From Streptomyces plumbidurans (GTDB lineage Bacteria > Actinomycetota > Actinomycetes > Streptomycetales > Streptomycetaceae), in NCBI RefSeq assembly GCF_019857225.1, contig NZ_JAFJSY010000042.1, positions 50,012 to 114,011 on the forward strand: a DNA stretch of 64,000 nucleotides. The letters run 5' to 3'. The notes below the pieces were generated by a model, which was not told the DNA's origin, made no database searches, and saw nothing but the letters and a program-made list of their open reading frames with translations. Made by a program: the position numbers and the translations under genes. Within the stretch, counting starts at the first letter, position 1; each line of letters begins with the position of its first letter. Positions 19,735-27,998 of the stretch are shown in pieces.

Positions 19735-20531
19735 CGCCTGGGTCCTCGTCCTTCATGGACTTCCTGTCGGAGCACCAGCCGGAGATGCTGCCGGGCAACC
19801 GGCAACTCCCGCCCACCCAGGGCGTGATCGAGGCGCCGCACGGGACCACGATCGTCGCCGTCACGTTCCCCGGCGGTGTCGTGCTGGCCGGTGACCGCCG
19901 GGCCACCATGGGCAACGTCATCGCCCAGCGGGACATCGAGAAGGTGTTCCCGGCGGACGAGTACTCGGCCGTCGGTATCGCCGGCACGGCCGGTCTCGCC
20001 GTCGAGATGGTGAAGCTGTTCCAGCTGGAGCTGGAGCACTTCGAGAAGGTCGAGGGGGCGCAGCTCTCGCTGGAGGGCAAGGCGAACCGGCTGTCGACCA
20101 TGATCCGTTCCAACCTGGGGATGGCCATGCAGGGCCTGGCCGTGGTGCCCCTGTTCGCGGGCTACGACGTGGACCGCGAGAGGGGCCGCATCTTCTCCTA
20201 CGACGTGACGGGCGGCCGTTCCGAGGAGCACAACTTCGCGGCCACGGGTTCCGGCTCGATCTTCGCGCGCGGTGCCATGAAGAAGCTCTTCCGCGACGAC
20301 CTGACGGAGGAGCAGGCCACGACGCTCGTGGTGCAGGCTCTCTATGACGCGGCAGATGACGACTCGGCGACCGGTGGTCCCGATGTCGCCCGCCGGATCT
20401 ATCCGATCGTCACCGTGATCACCGAGGACGGCTTCCGCAGGCTCACCGAGGACGAGTCCTCGGAGATCGCTCGCGCGATCCTCGAGCGGCGCCTGGAGCA
20501 GCCCGACGGTCCGCGGGCCGCGCTGCTGTAG
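19686..20531 (+). CDS. prcB: 20S proteasome beta subunit PrcB
   Basis: A 281-residue proprotein. The 53-residue propeptide ends at HG, exposing the N-terminal nucleophile T54 (TTIVAV). The mature part has the Asp and Lys of the catalytic set (GDRRATMGN region) and the SGS motif near the C-terminal third. It forms the inner proteolytic rings of the core particle. The start is GTG (EANTRSTGRL follows) with GGAAGGA upstream, matching the S. coelicolor length. An earlier ATG at 19599 would read out of frame through the nuclease domain and is rejected. Propeptide codons 1-16 overlap the end of the nuclease gene. Confidence 0.97.
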   Translation: MEANTRSTGRLPAAFLTPGSSSFMDFLSEHQPEMLPGNRQLPPTQGVIEAPHGTTIVAVTFPGGVVLAGDRRATMGNVIAQRDIEKVFPADEYSAVGIAGTAGLAVEMVKLFQLELEHFEKVEGAQLSLEGKANRLSTMIRSNLGMAMQGLAVVPLFAGYDVDRERGRIFSYDVTGGRSEEHNFAATGSGSIFARGAMKKLFRDDLTEEQATTLVVQALYDAADDDSATGGPDVARRIYPIVTVITEDGFRRLTEDESSEIARAILERRLEQPDGPRAALL

Positions 20532-20591
20532 CGGCGACCGGTTCTTGCTCAGGTGATCCAGTTGACCTCGACAGAAAGGGACGGATAACCG

Positions 20592-21347
20592 GTGTCGACG
20601 CCGTTCTATGTCTCCCCCCAGCAGGCGATGGCCGACCGGGCGGAGTACGCCCGCAAGGGCATCGCCCGTGGCCGCAGCCTGGTCGTGCTGCAGTACGCCG
20701 ACGGCATCGTCTTCGTCGGCGAGAACCCGTCCCGCGCGCTGCACAAGTTCAGTGAGATCTACGACCGGATCGGCTTCGCGGCCGCCGGCAAGTACAACGA
20801 GTACGAAAACCTGCGCATCGGCGGTGTGCGCTATGCCGACCTGCGCGGTTACACCTACGACCGGGACGATGTGACCGCCCGCGGTCTGGCCAACGTCTAC
20901 GCCCAGACCCTGGGCACGATCTTCTCCTCGGCGGGCGAGAAGCCGTACGAGGTGGAGCTGGTGGTGGCCGAGGTCGGCGAGACCCCGGACGGCGACCAGA
21001 TCTACCGGCTGCCGCACGACGGTTCGATCGTGGACGAGCACGGCTCGGTCGCGGTCGGTGGCAACGCGGAGCAGATCAGCAGCTATCTCGATCAGCGCCA
21101 CCAGGACGGCATGAGCCTGGCCGAGGCGCTCCGGCTGGCCGTGACGGCCCTGTCCCGCGACACGAACGGCAGCGAGCGGGAGATTCCCGCCGAGCGCCTG
21201 GAGGTCGCGGTCCTGGACCGCACGCGTCCGCAGGCCCGCAAGTTCAAGCGGATCGTGGGCCGTCAGCTCGGCCGCCTCCTGGAAACCGGCGGCGCGACCA
21301 CGGAGGCCGAGAGCTCCGACGAGGCTGCGAACTCCGACGAGGAGTAG
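20592..21347 (+). CDS. prcA: 20S proteasome alpha subunit PrcA
   Basis: A 251-residue alpha subunit. The start MSTPFYVSPQQAMADRAEYARKG is the N-terminal gate and H0 helix of actinobacterial PrcA. It lacks the catalytic Thr. The acidic C-terminus (EAESSDEAANSDEE) is an extension typical of Streptomyces. GTG start with GAAAGGGA upstream, 60 bp after prcB. It forms the outer rings that Arc engages and ends at a strong hairpin. Confidence 0.97.
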   Translation: MSTPFYVSPQQAMADRAEYARKGIARGRSLVVLQYADGIVFVGENPSRALHKFSEIYDRIGFAAAGKYNEYENLRIGGVRYADLRGYTYDRDDVTARGLANVYAQTLGTIFSSAGEKPYEVELVVAEVGETPDGDQIYRLPHDGSIVDEHGSVAVGGNAEQISSYLDQRHQDGMSLAEALRLAVTALSRDTNGSEREIPAERLEVAVLDRTRPQARKFKRIVGRQLGRLLETGGATTEAESSDEAANSDEE

Positions 21348-21371
21348 TCCGCAACCTTCTAGCTCCTCTCA

Positions 21372-21424
21372 CCCTTGTGTGCCCCGGCCGGTGGATCGGC
21401 CGGGGCACAGGGCGTTCAGGAGGC
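21372..21424 (+). terminator. prcA terminator, first copy of a duplicated hairpin segment
   Basis: TGTGCCCCGGCCG (21378-21390) pairs perfectly with CGGCCGGGGCACA (21397-21409). The surrounding roughly 50 bp, ending GGCGTTCAGGAGG, recurs at 21537-21588. Confidence 0.8.
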
Positions 21425-21536
21425 CTGGCGGCCCGTAGGTGCAGGAGTTCTAGCGGATCGCCGGTCGCCCGGCTCGGCCGCCTTCCGGTGAGCGGCGGAG
21501 CCGCCGCCGAGGTCGAGAGCTCCGGCCAGGAGCAGT

Positions 21537-21588
21537 CCTTGTGTGCCCCTACGGGTGGATCGGCCGGGGCACAAGGCGTTCAGGAGGG
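21537..21588. repeat. Second, degenerate copy of the terminator segment
   Basis: This copy matches 21372-21424 except that the left hairpin arm has changed (TGTGCCCC kept, GGCCG altered to TACGG), leaving an 8-bp stem with GGGGCACA. The LacI-type gene ends inside it, with its stop codon at 21580-21582, so it may terminate that gene. The 110 bp between copies also resembles the prcA 3' end (GAGAGCTCCG...GAGGAG against GAGAGCTCCGG...GGAGCAG), so the block looks like an old tandem duplication. Confidence 0.65.
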
Positions 21589-22596
21589 CCCCGGGGGCCC
21601 TGTGGAACCCCGTACGACCAAGTCGACGGGGATGTCGCCCGCCTCCGGTTCCTGGCCTTCGAGGACGGCCAGGAGGGCTTGCATGCCGCGTTCGCCGAAG
21701 AGTTCGGCGTCGAGGCGTACGGTCGTCAGTTCCGGGTCGAGGGCGGTGGCGAGGGCGAGGTCGTCGAGGCCGGTGACGGAGAGGTCGTCGGGGATGCGCA
21801 GGCCGAGGCGGCGGGCGGCCTTGTAGGCGCCGGCGGCCAGTTTGTCGTCGTCGCAGACGAGGGCCGTGGGCCTGGGTCCGGGCGCGGACAGGGCGGCCTC
21901 GGCGGCGGTCAGGGCGTCGTCGATGGAGATGGGGGCGCGCGCGGTGCGTACGGTCGTGCCGGTCACTGCGGCCACCCGGGCGGCGAGTTCGCGGGCGCGT
22001 ACTTCGAAGGTCCAGGAGGGCACGTCCGCGGCCAGGTGCAGGAAGTGGCGGTGGCCCAGGTTCAGCAGGTGTTCGGCGACCTGGCGGACGCCGTCGGCGA
22101 TGTCGAGGTTGACGGTGGCCGCGCCGAGGCTGCCGTCGGGGTCGCTGTCGAGCATGACCAGGGGCAGTTGGTCGCCGCGGATGGCGCTGAGGGCGTCGGC
22201 GGCCATGGAGGAGGCGATGACGCCGTCGAGGGCGGCCTGGGCGGAGGCGAAGGGGTCGCGGGCGGGGCCGATGCCTTCGGGGGAGGGGTAGAGGACCACG
22301 CCGAAGCCGTGCTCGGCGGCCACGCGCGCGGCGCCGGTGTAGACGCCGGCGAAGAATTCGGTGGTCAGCGCGGGGACGACGAGGAGGACGGTGCGGGTGC
22401 GGCCGAGCCGCAGGTTGCGGGCGGCGAGGTTGGGGCGGTAGCCGAGGTCGCGTGCTGCTGCCCGTACGCGCTCGGCGGTGGTCTCGGAGACGCGGCCGCG
22501 CCATTTGTCGCCCAGCACGAGTGATACGGCGGCCTGGGAGACGCCTGCCGCCTGTGCGACGTCGCGGCTGGTCGGGCGCGTGCTGCTGCGTGCCAC
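21580..22596 (-). CDS. LacI-family transcriptional regulator
   Basis: A 338-residue LacI/GalR regulator. The N-terminal helix-turn-helix (TSRDVAQAAGVSQAAVSLVL, about 8-27) and the hinge (RPNLAARNLR) are followed by a periplasmic-binding-like effector domain ending in GLDDLALATALDPELTTVRLD. It is divergent from an MFS transporter gene across 101 bp, so it probably controls that gene and itself. The ligand is unknown. The pair interrupts the proteasome locus between prcA and pafA, as in S. coelicolor. Confidence 0.92.
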   Translation of the reverse strand: MARSSTRPTSRDVAQAAGVSQAAVSLVLGDKWRGRVSETTAERVRAAARDLGYRPNLAARNLRLGRTRTVLLVVPALTTEFFAGVYTGAARVAAEHGFGVVLYPSPEGIGPARDPFASAQAALDGVIASSMAADALSAIRGDQLPLVMLDSDPDGSLGAATVNLDIADGVRQVAEHLLNLGHRHFLHLAADVPSWTFEVRARELAARVAAVTGTTVRTARAPISIDDALTAAEAALSAPGPRPTALVCDDDKLAAGAYKAARRLGLRIPDDLSVTGLDDLALATALDPELTTVRLDAELFGERGMQALLAVLEGQEPEAGDIPVDLVVRGSTGPPGPS

Positions 22597-22653
22597 CGGG
22601 AGCCTGCTCCTCTTGGAGGGGTTTTTCGCCTGGACTGCGAACAGCGCACATGC

Positions 22654-22680
22654 TACGTATGGGAACCGAGGTTATACGTA
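22654..22680. promoter_or_regulatory. Putative LacI-type operator pair
   Basis: TACGTAT (22654-22660) and ATACGTA (22674-22680) form an inverted repeat with 13 bp between them. Each half contains the palindrome TACGTA with the central CG usual for LacI-family operators. The site lies between the divergent regulator and MFS genes, 18 bp before the MFS ATG, so occupancy would block transporter expression. Confidence 0.55.
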
Positions 22681-22697
22681 AAACTTGGAGGCGGGAC

Positions 22698-23957
22698 ATG
22701 GCCGCGGGGTATCTGGAGATCCTCAGGGCACGGCACGTGGTCCGTCTGCTGACGGGCACGCTGGTGGGACGGCTGCCCAATGCGACCGCCGCGATCGCCC
22801 TGGTGCTCTTCGTGCGGGCCGAGGGCGGCACCTACAGCCTGGCGGGCGGGCTCGCGGCGGTGTACGGCATCGCCAACGCGGTCGGGCAGCCCGTGCTGGG
22901 CCGGCTGGTGGACCTGCACGGGCAGCCGCGCGTCCAGCTGCCCGCGGCCGTCCTGTCGGCCCTCGCGATGGCGGGCTTCGCTTTCTCGGGCACCGACCCG
23001 CTGGTGCTCGCGTACGCGTGCGTAGCGGCCGCCGGCCTTTTCACGCCTCCCCTGGAGGGCGGACTGCGGGCCCTGTGGCCGTCCGTGCTGCGCCGCGAGG
23101 GTCAGGTGCACACCGCGTACGCCCTGGACGCCGTGGCGCAGGAAATCATGTTCACGGTCGGCCCGTTGCTGGTGACCCTGTGCGTGGCGCTGTGGTCGGA
23201 GCGGGCGGCCCTGCTGGTGCTGAACGCGGTGGGTGTGCTCGGCGCCCTGTCCGTGGTCGTCTCCAAGCCCTCGCGCGCGTGGCGTTCGGCTCCGCGTGAG
23301 GCGCACTGGCTCGGCGCCCTGCGCTCGCCAGGACTGCTCGCCCTGCTGGGCGCGTTCCTGTTCATCGGTATCGCGCTGGGCTCCATCATGGTGGCGTCCG
23401 TGCCGTATGCGGACGACCACGGTGGGGACGCGGTGTACGGCTGGCTGATGGCTGCCCTGGGGCTCGGCGCGCTCATCGGCGGCAGTGTCTACGGGGCCCG
23501 GCAGTGGACCGGCGAGCCCGGGCGCCGACTGCAGGTGCTGGTGGCCCTTCTGGCGGTGTGTTACCTGCCGCTGACTCTGATGCCCGGCGCGGTCGCGATG
23601 GTGGCGCTGACGGTGGTCGCCGGGCTCTTCCTGGCGCCCGCCATCGCCTGTGCGTTCGTGCTCGTCGACCGGCACGCGCCTCGCGGCACTGTCACCGAGG
23701 CGTTCTCCTGGCTTGTGACGACGTTCACCGTGGGGACCTCGGTGGGAACGGGTCTGGCGGGCCCGGTCGTCGAGGCGGGCGGGGCCCTGTGGGGGTTCGC
23801 GATACCCGGTGCGGCGGGCGGTGTGTCCCTGCTGGTTCTGCTGGCCACCGGACGGGTCCTCGCAGCTCCCGCGGGGGGTGCGGTGGTTGCGGCTTCATCG
23901 GAAAATGATCCGAACCGAGCGGTCGAACCCCGTTTCAGCTCAGGGGATCGGGCGTAA
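22698..23957 (+). CDS. MFS transporter
   Basis: A 419-residue membrane protein with about 11-12 hydrophobic segments, such as SALAMAGFAF and AFLFIGIALGSIMVASV. A typical MFS loop motif (GRLVDLHGQPR) follows the second helix. Substrate unknown; drug or sugar export is possible. The ATG at 22698 has GGAGG at 22686; earlier in-frame codons would run back through the LacI-type gene. It is probably repressed by the divergent LacI-type protein. Its stop codon TAA overlaps the likely -10 box of pafA. Confidence 0.88.
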   Translation: MAAGYLEILRARHVVRLLTGTLVGRLPNATAAIALVLFVRAEGGTYSLAGGLAAVYGIANAVGQPVLGRLVDLHGQPRVQLPAAVLSALAMAGFAFSGTDPLVLAYACVAAAGLFTPPLEGGLRALWPSVLRREGQVHTAYALDAVAQEIMFTVGPLLVTLCVALWSERAALLVLNAVGVLGALSVVVSKPSRAWRSAPREAHWLGALRSPGLLALLGAFLFIGIALGSIMVASVPYADDHGGDAVYGWLMAALGLGALIGGSVYGARQWTGEPGRRLQVLVALLAVCYLPLTLMPGAVAMVALTVVAGLFLAPAIACAFVLVDRHAPRGTVTEAFSWLVTTFTVGTSVGTGLAGPVVEAGGALWGFAIPGAAGGVSLLVLLATGRVLAAPAGGAVVAASSENDPNRAVEPRFSSGDRA

Positions 23958-23960
23958 TGT
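23955..23960 (+). promoter_or_regulatory. Candidate -10 box of pafA overlapping the MFS stop codon
   Basis: TAATGT ends 6 nt before the pafA ATG (23967), the leaderless spacing. Its first three bases are the TAA stop of the MFS gene. No ribosome-binding site is visible before pafA, which supports a leaderless start. Confidence 0.45.
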
Positions 23961-23966
23961 TCACTC

Positions 23967-25328
23967 ATGGACCGCCGCATTTTCGGGCTGGAGAACGAGT
24001 ACGGCGTCACGTGTACGTTCAGGGGACAGCGCCGCCTGTCTCCCGACGAGGTGGCGCGGTACCTCTTCCGCCGTGTCGTGTCATGGGGCCGCAGCAGCAA
24101 TGTCTTTCTGCGAAACGGCGCCCGCCTCTATCTCGACGTGGGCTCACATCCGGAATACGCGACACCCGAATGTGACAACGTGACCGAACTGGTCACCCAC
24201 GACAAGGCCGGCGAACGCATTCTGGAAGGGCTACTGGTAGACGCCGAACGACGCCTGCACGAGGAAGGAATCGCGGGCGACGTCTACCTCTTCAAGAACA
24301 ACACCGACTCGGCGGGCAACTCCTACGGCTGCCACGAGAACTATCTCGTCGCGCGCCACGGGGAGTTCTCCCGGCTCGCGGACATCCTCATTCCGTTCCT
24401 GGTCACCCGCCAGCTGCTGTGCGGCGCGGGCAAGGTGCTGCAGACGCCGCGCGGTGCCGTCTACTGCGTCAGCCAGCGCGCCGAGCACATCTGGGAGGGC
24501 GTCTCCTCGGCGACGACCCGCTCCAGGCCGATCATCAACACCCGCGACGAACCGCACGCGGACGCCGAGCGCTACCGCCGCCTGCACGTCATCGTGGGCG
24601 ACTCGAACATGTCCGAGACGACCATGCTGCTCAAGGTCGGGGCCACCGACCTGGTGCTGCGCATGATCGAGGCGGGCACGGTGATGCGGGACCTGACCCT
24701 GGAGAACCCCATCCGGGCCATCCGCGAGGTCAGCCACGACATCACCGGCCGGCGCAAGGTGCGCCTGGCCAGCGGACGCGAGGCCTCCGCCCTGGAGGTG
24801 CAGCGCGAGTACTACGAGAAGGCCGTGGACTTCTGCGAGCGCCGCGGCATCCGCACCGGCACCGTCGAGCAGGTCCTGGAGCTGTGGGGCCGCACGCTGG
24901 ACGCGATCGAGGCCGAGGACCTCGACAAGATCGGCACCGAGATCGACTGGGTCATGAAGTACCAGCTCATCGAGCGGTACCGGGCCAAGCACAACATGAC
25001 CATGTCCCACCCGAGGGTCGCGCAGATAGACCTCGCCTATCACGACATCCACCGCCGTCGTGGCCTGTACTACCTGCTCGAGAAGAAGGGTCAAGCAACG
25101 CGGATCTGCAGCGACTTGAAGATCTTCGAGGGCAAGTCCGTTCCCCCGCAGACCACCAGGGCCCGGCTGCGCGGCGACTTCATCCGCAGGGCCCAGGAGC
25201 AGCGCCGGGACTTCACGGTCGACTGGGTGCACCTCAAGCTCAACGACCAGGCGCAGCGCACCGTGTTGTGCAAGGACCCGTTCCGTTCGGTGGACGACCG
25301 GGTGGAGAAGCTCATCGCGGGAATGTGA
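23967..25328 (+). CDS. pafA: Pup-protein ligase PafA
   Basis: A 453-residue glutamine-synthetase-like ligase that uses ATP to activate the C-terminal Glu of deamidated Pup and join it to substrate lysines. The metal-binding GLENEYG (7-13), D57 in LYLDVGSHPEY (the proposed catalytic Asp of mycobacterial PafA), FKNNTDSAGNSYGCHENY, and the RPIINTRDEPHAD segment are intact. It lacks the Dop loop. A strong terminator follows at 25364, so it is transcribed apart from the FKBP genes. Confidence 0.97.
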   Translation: MDRRIFGLENEYGVTCTFRGQRRLSPDEVARYLFRRVVSWGRSSNVFLRNGARLYLDVGSHPEYATPECDNVTELVTHDKAGERILEGLLVDAERRLHEEGIAGDVYLFKNNTDSAGNSYGCHENYLVARHGEFSRLADILIPFLVTRQLLCGAGKVLQTPRGAVYCVSQRAEHIWEGVSSATTRSRPIINTRDEPHADAERYRRLHVIVGDSNMSETTMLLKVGATDLVLRMIEAGTVMRDLTLENPIRAIREVSHDITGRRKVRLASGREASALEVQREYYEKAVDFCERRGIRTGTVEQVLELWGRTLDAIEAEDLDKIGTEIDWVMKYQLIERYRAKHNMTMSHPRVAQIDLAYHDIHRRRGLYYLLEKKGQATRICSDLKIFEGKSVPPQTTRARLRGDFIRRAQEQRRDFTVDWVHLKLNDQAQRTVLCKDPFRSVDDRVEKLIAGM

Positions 25329-25363
25329 GCAACGCGTTCCGGTGAACCACTGGAACGCAACAC

Positions 25364-25392
25364 GGGCGCCGTACGTTTCCAGTACGGCGCCC
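25364..25392 (+). terminator. Terminator after pafA
   Basis: GGGCGCCGTAC (25364-25374) pairs perfectly with GTACGGCGCCC (25382-25392) around a 7-nt loop, followed by TTCTC. Confidence 0.85.
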
Positions 25393-25455
25393 TTCTCACG
25401 CCGTAGAGTTGCGCGCACGCCATCCACAAGATCGACCGATACGAGGGCCCCCACC

Positions 25456-26460
25456 GTGCGCCGACGCTCCCTACTCATCGCCGTACCCGCAGGACTGGTC
25501 ACGCTCGCCGGATGCGGCGACGACAAGAAGTCCGACTCGAGCAAGGCCAGCGACAGCGCGTCGCCCTCCGCACCGGCCACGTCCGCGGCGCCGCCGCCGA
25601 AGATCGTGGACGGTCCGCTGCCGGCCGTCACCGCGGGTGCGAAGTTCGGTGCGAAGCCCACCGTCGCCAAGGGCACGGGCACCCCGTCGAAGAACCTCGC
25701 GGTGAAGACGCTGATCGCCGGATCGGGCAAAACGGTCGCGGAGAACGACTACATCCAGGCGCACTACCTGGGCCAGGTGTGGGACACGGCGAAGGTCTTC
25801 GACAACTCCTACGACCGCAAGACCCCGCTGCTCATCCAGCTCGCCCAGGGCAGCATCATCGACGGCTGGCGCTATGCGCTCGCGGGCAAGAAGGCCGGCA
25901 GCCGCGTCATCTTCTCCGTGCCCCCCACCTGGGGTTACGGCAAGGAGGGGAACTCGCAGGCGGGCATCAAGGGCACCGACACCCTGGTCTTCGTCGCCGA
26001 CATCCAGGCCACGTTCAACGCGTCCAGCTCCGCCAAGGGCACCGACGTCCCGCAGAACGACGCGGCCCTGCCGAAGGTCGGCACCAACACCGACGGCAAG
26101 GCGCCCTCCATCGACATCCCCAAGAAGGACGCGCCGACCGAACTGGTCGCGAAGTACGTCATCGAGGGCGACGGCGACGTGGTGGCCGCCAAGGACAGCG
26201 TGCTCGTGCAGTACAAGGGCGTGTTCTGGGACAACGGCAAGGAGTTCGACTCGACGTACAGCCACAAGGCGCTCACGTCGTTCGGGCTGCAGCAGGTCGT
26301 CAAGGGCTGGGCGCAGGGACTGACCGGCAAGAAAGTGGGCAGCCGGGTCCTCATCGTCATCCCGCCGAAGCTGGGCTACGGCGACAAGCCGCCGGCCGGC
26401 AGCGGCATCAAGAAGGACTCCGTACTGGTCTTCACCGTCGACATCCTCGCGAAGATGTGA
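25456..26460 (+). CDS. Lipoprotein with two FKBP-type peptidyl-prolyl isomerase domains
   Basis: A 334-residue lipoprotein. A twin-Arg-like start (VRRRSLLIAVPAGLVTLAGC) has a lipobox Cys near residue 20, then a Ser/Ala/Pro linker. Two FKBP domains follow (about 85-190 and 230-334), each with the IxGW/VKGW core motif (IIDGWRYALAGKK and VVKGWAQGLTGKK) and a GYG...DTLVF type C-terminus. It would assist folding of exported proteins on the outer membrane face. The GTG at 25456 is preferred over an upstream start at 25342 that has no signal sequence. Confidence 0.88.
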   Translation: MRRRSLLIAVPAGLVTLAGCGDDKKSDSSKASDSASPSAPATSAAPPPKIVDGPLPAVTAGAKFGAKPTVAKGTGTPSKNLAVKTLIAGSGKTVAENDYIQAHYLGQVWDTAKVFDNSYDRKTPLLIQLAQGSIIDGWRYALAGKKAGSRVIFSVPPTWGYGKEGNSQAGIKGTDTLVFVADIQATFNASSSAKGTDVPQNDAALPKVGTNTDGKAPSIDIPKKDAPTELVAKYVIEGDGDVVAAKDSVLVQYKGVFWDNGKEFDSTYSHKALTSFGLQQVVKGWAQGLTGKKVGSRVLIVIPPKLGYGDKPPAGSGIKKDSVLVFTVDILAKM

Positions 26461-26521
26461 GTTCGGTGAGGTGTAAGACTGTGCGTGTTGCCTTTCCGAA
26501 GACAAGCAGGAGCTGAAAGAC

Positions 26522-26893
26522 GTGAGCATCGACAAGCCCGAGATCGACTTCCCGGGCGGCGAGCCCCCGGCTGATCTCGAGATCAAGGACATCTGGGAGG
26601 GCGACGGAGCTGTTGCGCAGGCGGGCCAGACCGTCACCGTCCACTACGTGGGCGTCGCGTTCAGCACCGGTGAGGAGTTCGACGCCAGCTGGAACCGCGG
26701 CACTCCGTTCCGCTTCCCGCTGGGCGGCGGCCGCGTCATCAAGGGCTGGGACCTGGGCGTGCAGGGCATGAAGGTCGGCGGCCGTCGCCAGCTGACCATC
26801 CCGGCCCACCTCGCCTACGGCAACCAGAGCCCGACCCCCGCGATCCAGCCGGGCGAGACGCTGATCTTCGTGGTCGACCTCGTCGCCGTCTGA
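26522..26893 (+). CDS. Cytoplasmic FKBP-type peptidyl-prolyl cis-trans isomerase
   Basis: A 123-residue single-domain FKBP with VTVHYVGV, FDASWNRG, VIKGWDLGVQGMKVGG and LAYGNQ motifs; the active-site aromatic residues are present. It lacks a signal peptide, so it acts in the cytoplasm, unlike the two-domain lipoprotein 61 bp upstream. GTG start with AGGAG upstream. A perfect 14-bp hairpin terminates it. Confidence 0.93.
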   Translation: MSIDKPEIDFPGGEPPADLEIKDIWEGDGAVAQAGQTVTVHYVGVAFSTGEEFDASWNRGTPFRFPLGGGRVIKGWDLGVQGMKVGGRRQLTIPAHLAYGNQSPTPAIQPGETLIFVVDLVAV

Positions 26894-26922
26894 TCCCCGG
26901 ATCCGACCGGACCCGATCAACT

Positions 26923-26954
26923 GAGGGCCCATGCCTGTCCAGGCATGGGCCCTC
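26923..26954 (+). terminator. Terminator after the small FKBP gene
   Basis: GAGGGCCCATGCCT (26923-26936) pairs perfectly with AGGCATGGGCCCTC (26941-26954) around GTCC, followed by GGCTTTT. Confidence 0.9.
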
Positions 26955-27025
26955 GGCTTTTGCCACGCCACTTCGGGGCGGTACGGTCAACGTCGTCAAG
27001 CACCATAGGGAGGCGAAGGGCGTCG

Positions 27026-27979
27026 ATGGCCATTGCCAAGGCCGAGCGGCTGATGAACCTGGCGCTGTGTCTGCTCGGGACCCGACGGCCGCTCAGCAAG
27101 CGCGAGCTGCGCGAGTCCATCGAGGCGTATCTGGAGGCGAACTCGGAGGACGCCTTCAGCCGCATGTTCGAGCGCGACAAGGACGATCTGCGCGAACTCG
27201 GCCTGGTCATCGAGACGGTGGAGAACCTCGACGGCGAAACCGGCTATCTGGCCCGCCGCGACAGCAACCGCCTGCCGCCCATCACGCTCGACGCCGAGGA
27301 GGCCGCGGCTCTCGGTCTCGCCGCCAAGGTGTGGCAGCAGGCGCGGCTCGCGGGCGCGGCGAGCGGCGCCCTGCAGAAGCTGCGCGCGGCGGGCCTGCCC
27401 GAGGACGTCGACCCGTACGAGGCCCATGGGGCGCTGGAACCGCGCATCCCGGTGCACGAGGCCGCGTTCGAACCGCTGATGCTGGCCTGCCGCGACCGCC
27501 GCCCGGTCTCCTTCGACTACCGCAAGGCCACCGCCGCCCATCCCGAGCCCCGGCATGTCGAGCCGTGGGCGCTGGAGTGCTGGCGCGGCCACTGGTACCT
27601 GGCGGGCTGGGACCGCGACCGCAGCGCCGAGCGGGTCTTCAGGCTTTCGCGGATCACGGGCAGGGTGCGCAGCCGCGGCGGGCGGTTCACCGTCCCGGTG
27701 CCCGATGTGGTCACCGTCCGCGAGACCGTGGCGAGCTGGGCGGGGGAGACCGCCGACCGTTCCGCGCTGATCCGGCTGCGCTCGGGGTCGGGGTACCCCC
27801 TTCGGGCGAAGGCCACGGCGGTGCGGGAACTCGGCGACGGCTGGGACGAGTTGGAGATTCCGTACGGGCACGGGCTGGACGCCTGGCTGGTGGAGTTCGG
27901 GCCGGACGTGGTGGTCCTCGAGCCGGCCGAGCTGCGTGCCGACGTGGTGGACCGGCTGCGCGCAGTGGCCAAGGGCTGA
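27026..27979 (+). CDS. pafB: WYL-domain transcriptional regulator PafB
   Basis: A 317-residue regulator. An N-terminal winged helix (about 1-75, MAIAKAERLMNLALCLLGTRRPLSKRELR...) is followed by the WYL domain (about 145-215; HVEPWALECWRGHWYLAGWDRDR) and a C-terminal extension. In mycobacteria PafB and PafC work together as the activator of the LexA-independent DNA-damage response, possibly sensing single-stranded DNA through WYL. Position after pafA and before pafC, tatA, tatC and helY is the same as in mycobacteria, apart from the FKBP genes. ATG with GGGAGG upstream. Confidence 0.9.
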   Translation: MAIAKAERLMNLALCLLGTRRPLSKRELRESIEAYLEANSEDAFSRMFERDKDDLRELGLVIETVENLDGETGYLARRDSNRLPPITLDAEEAAALGLAAKVWQQARLAGAASGALQKLRAAGLPEDVDPYEAHGALEPRIPVHEAAFEPLMLACRDRRPVSFDYRKATAAHPEPRHVEPWALECWRGHWYLAGWDRDRSAERVFRLSRITGRVRSRGGRFTVPVPDVVTVRETVASWAGETADRSALIRLRSGSGYPLRAKATAVRELGDGWDELEIPYGHGLDAWLVEFGPDVVVLEPAELRADVVDRLRAVAKG

Positions 27980-27998
27980 GGGGGAGCGGAGCAGGACT

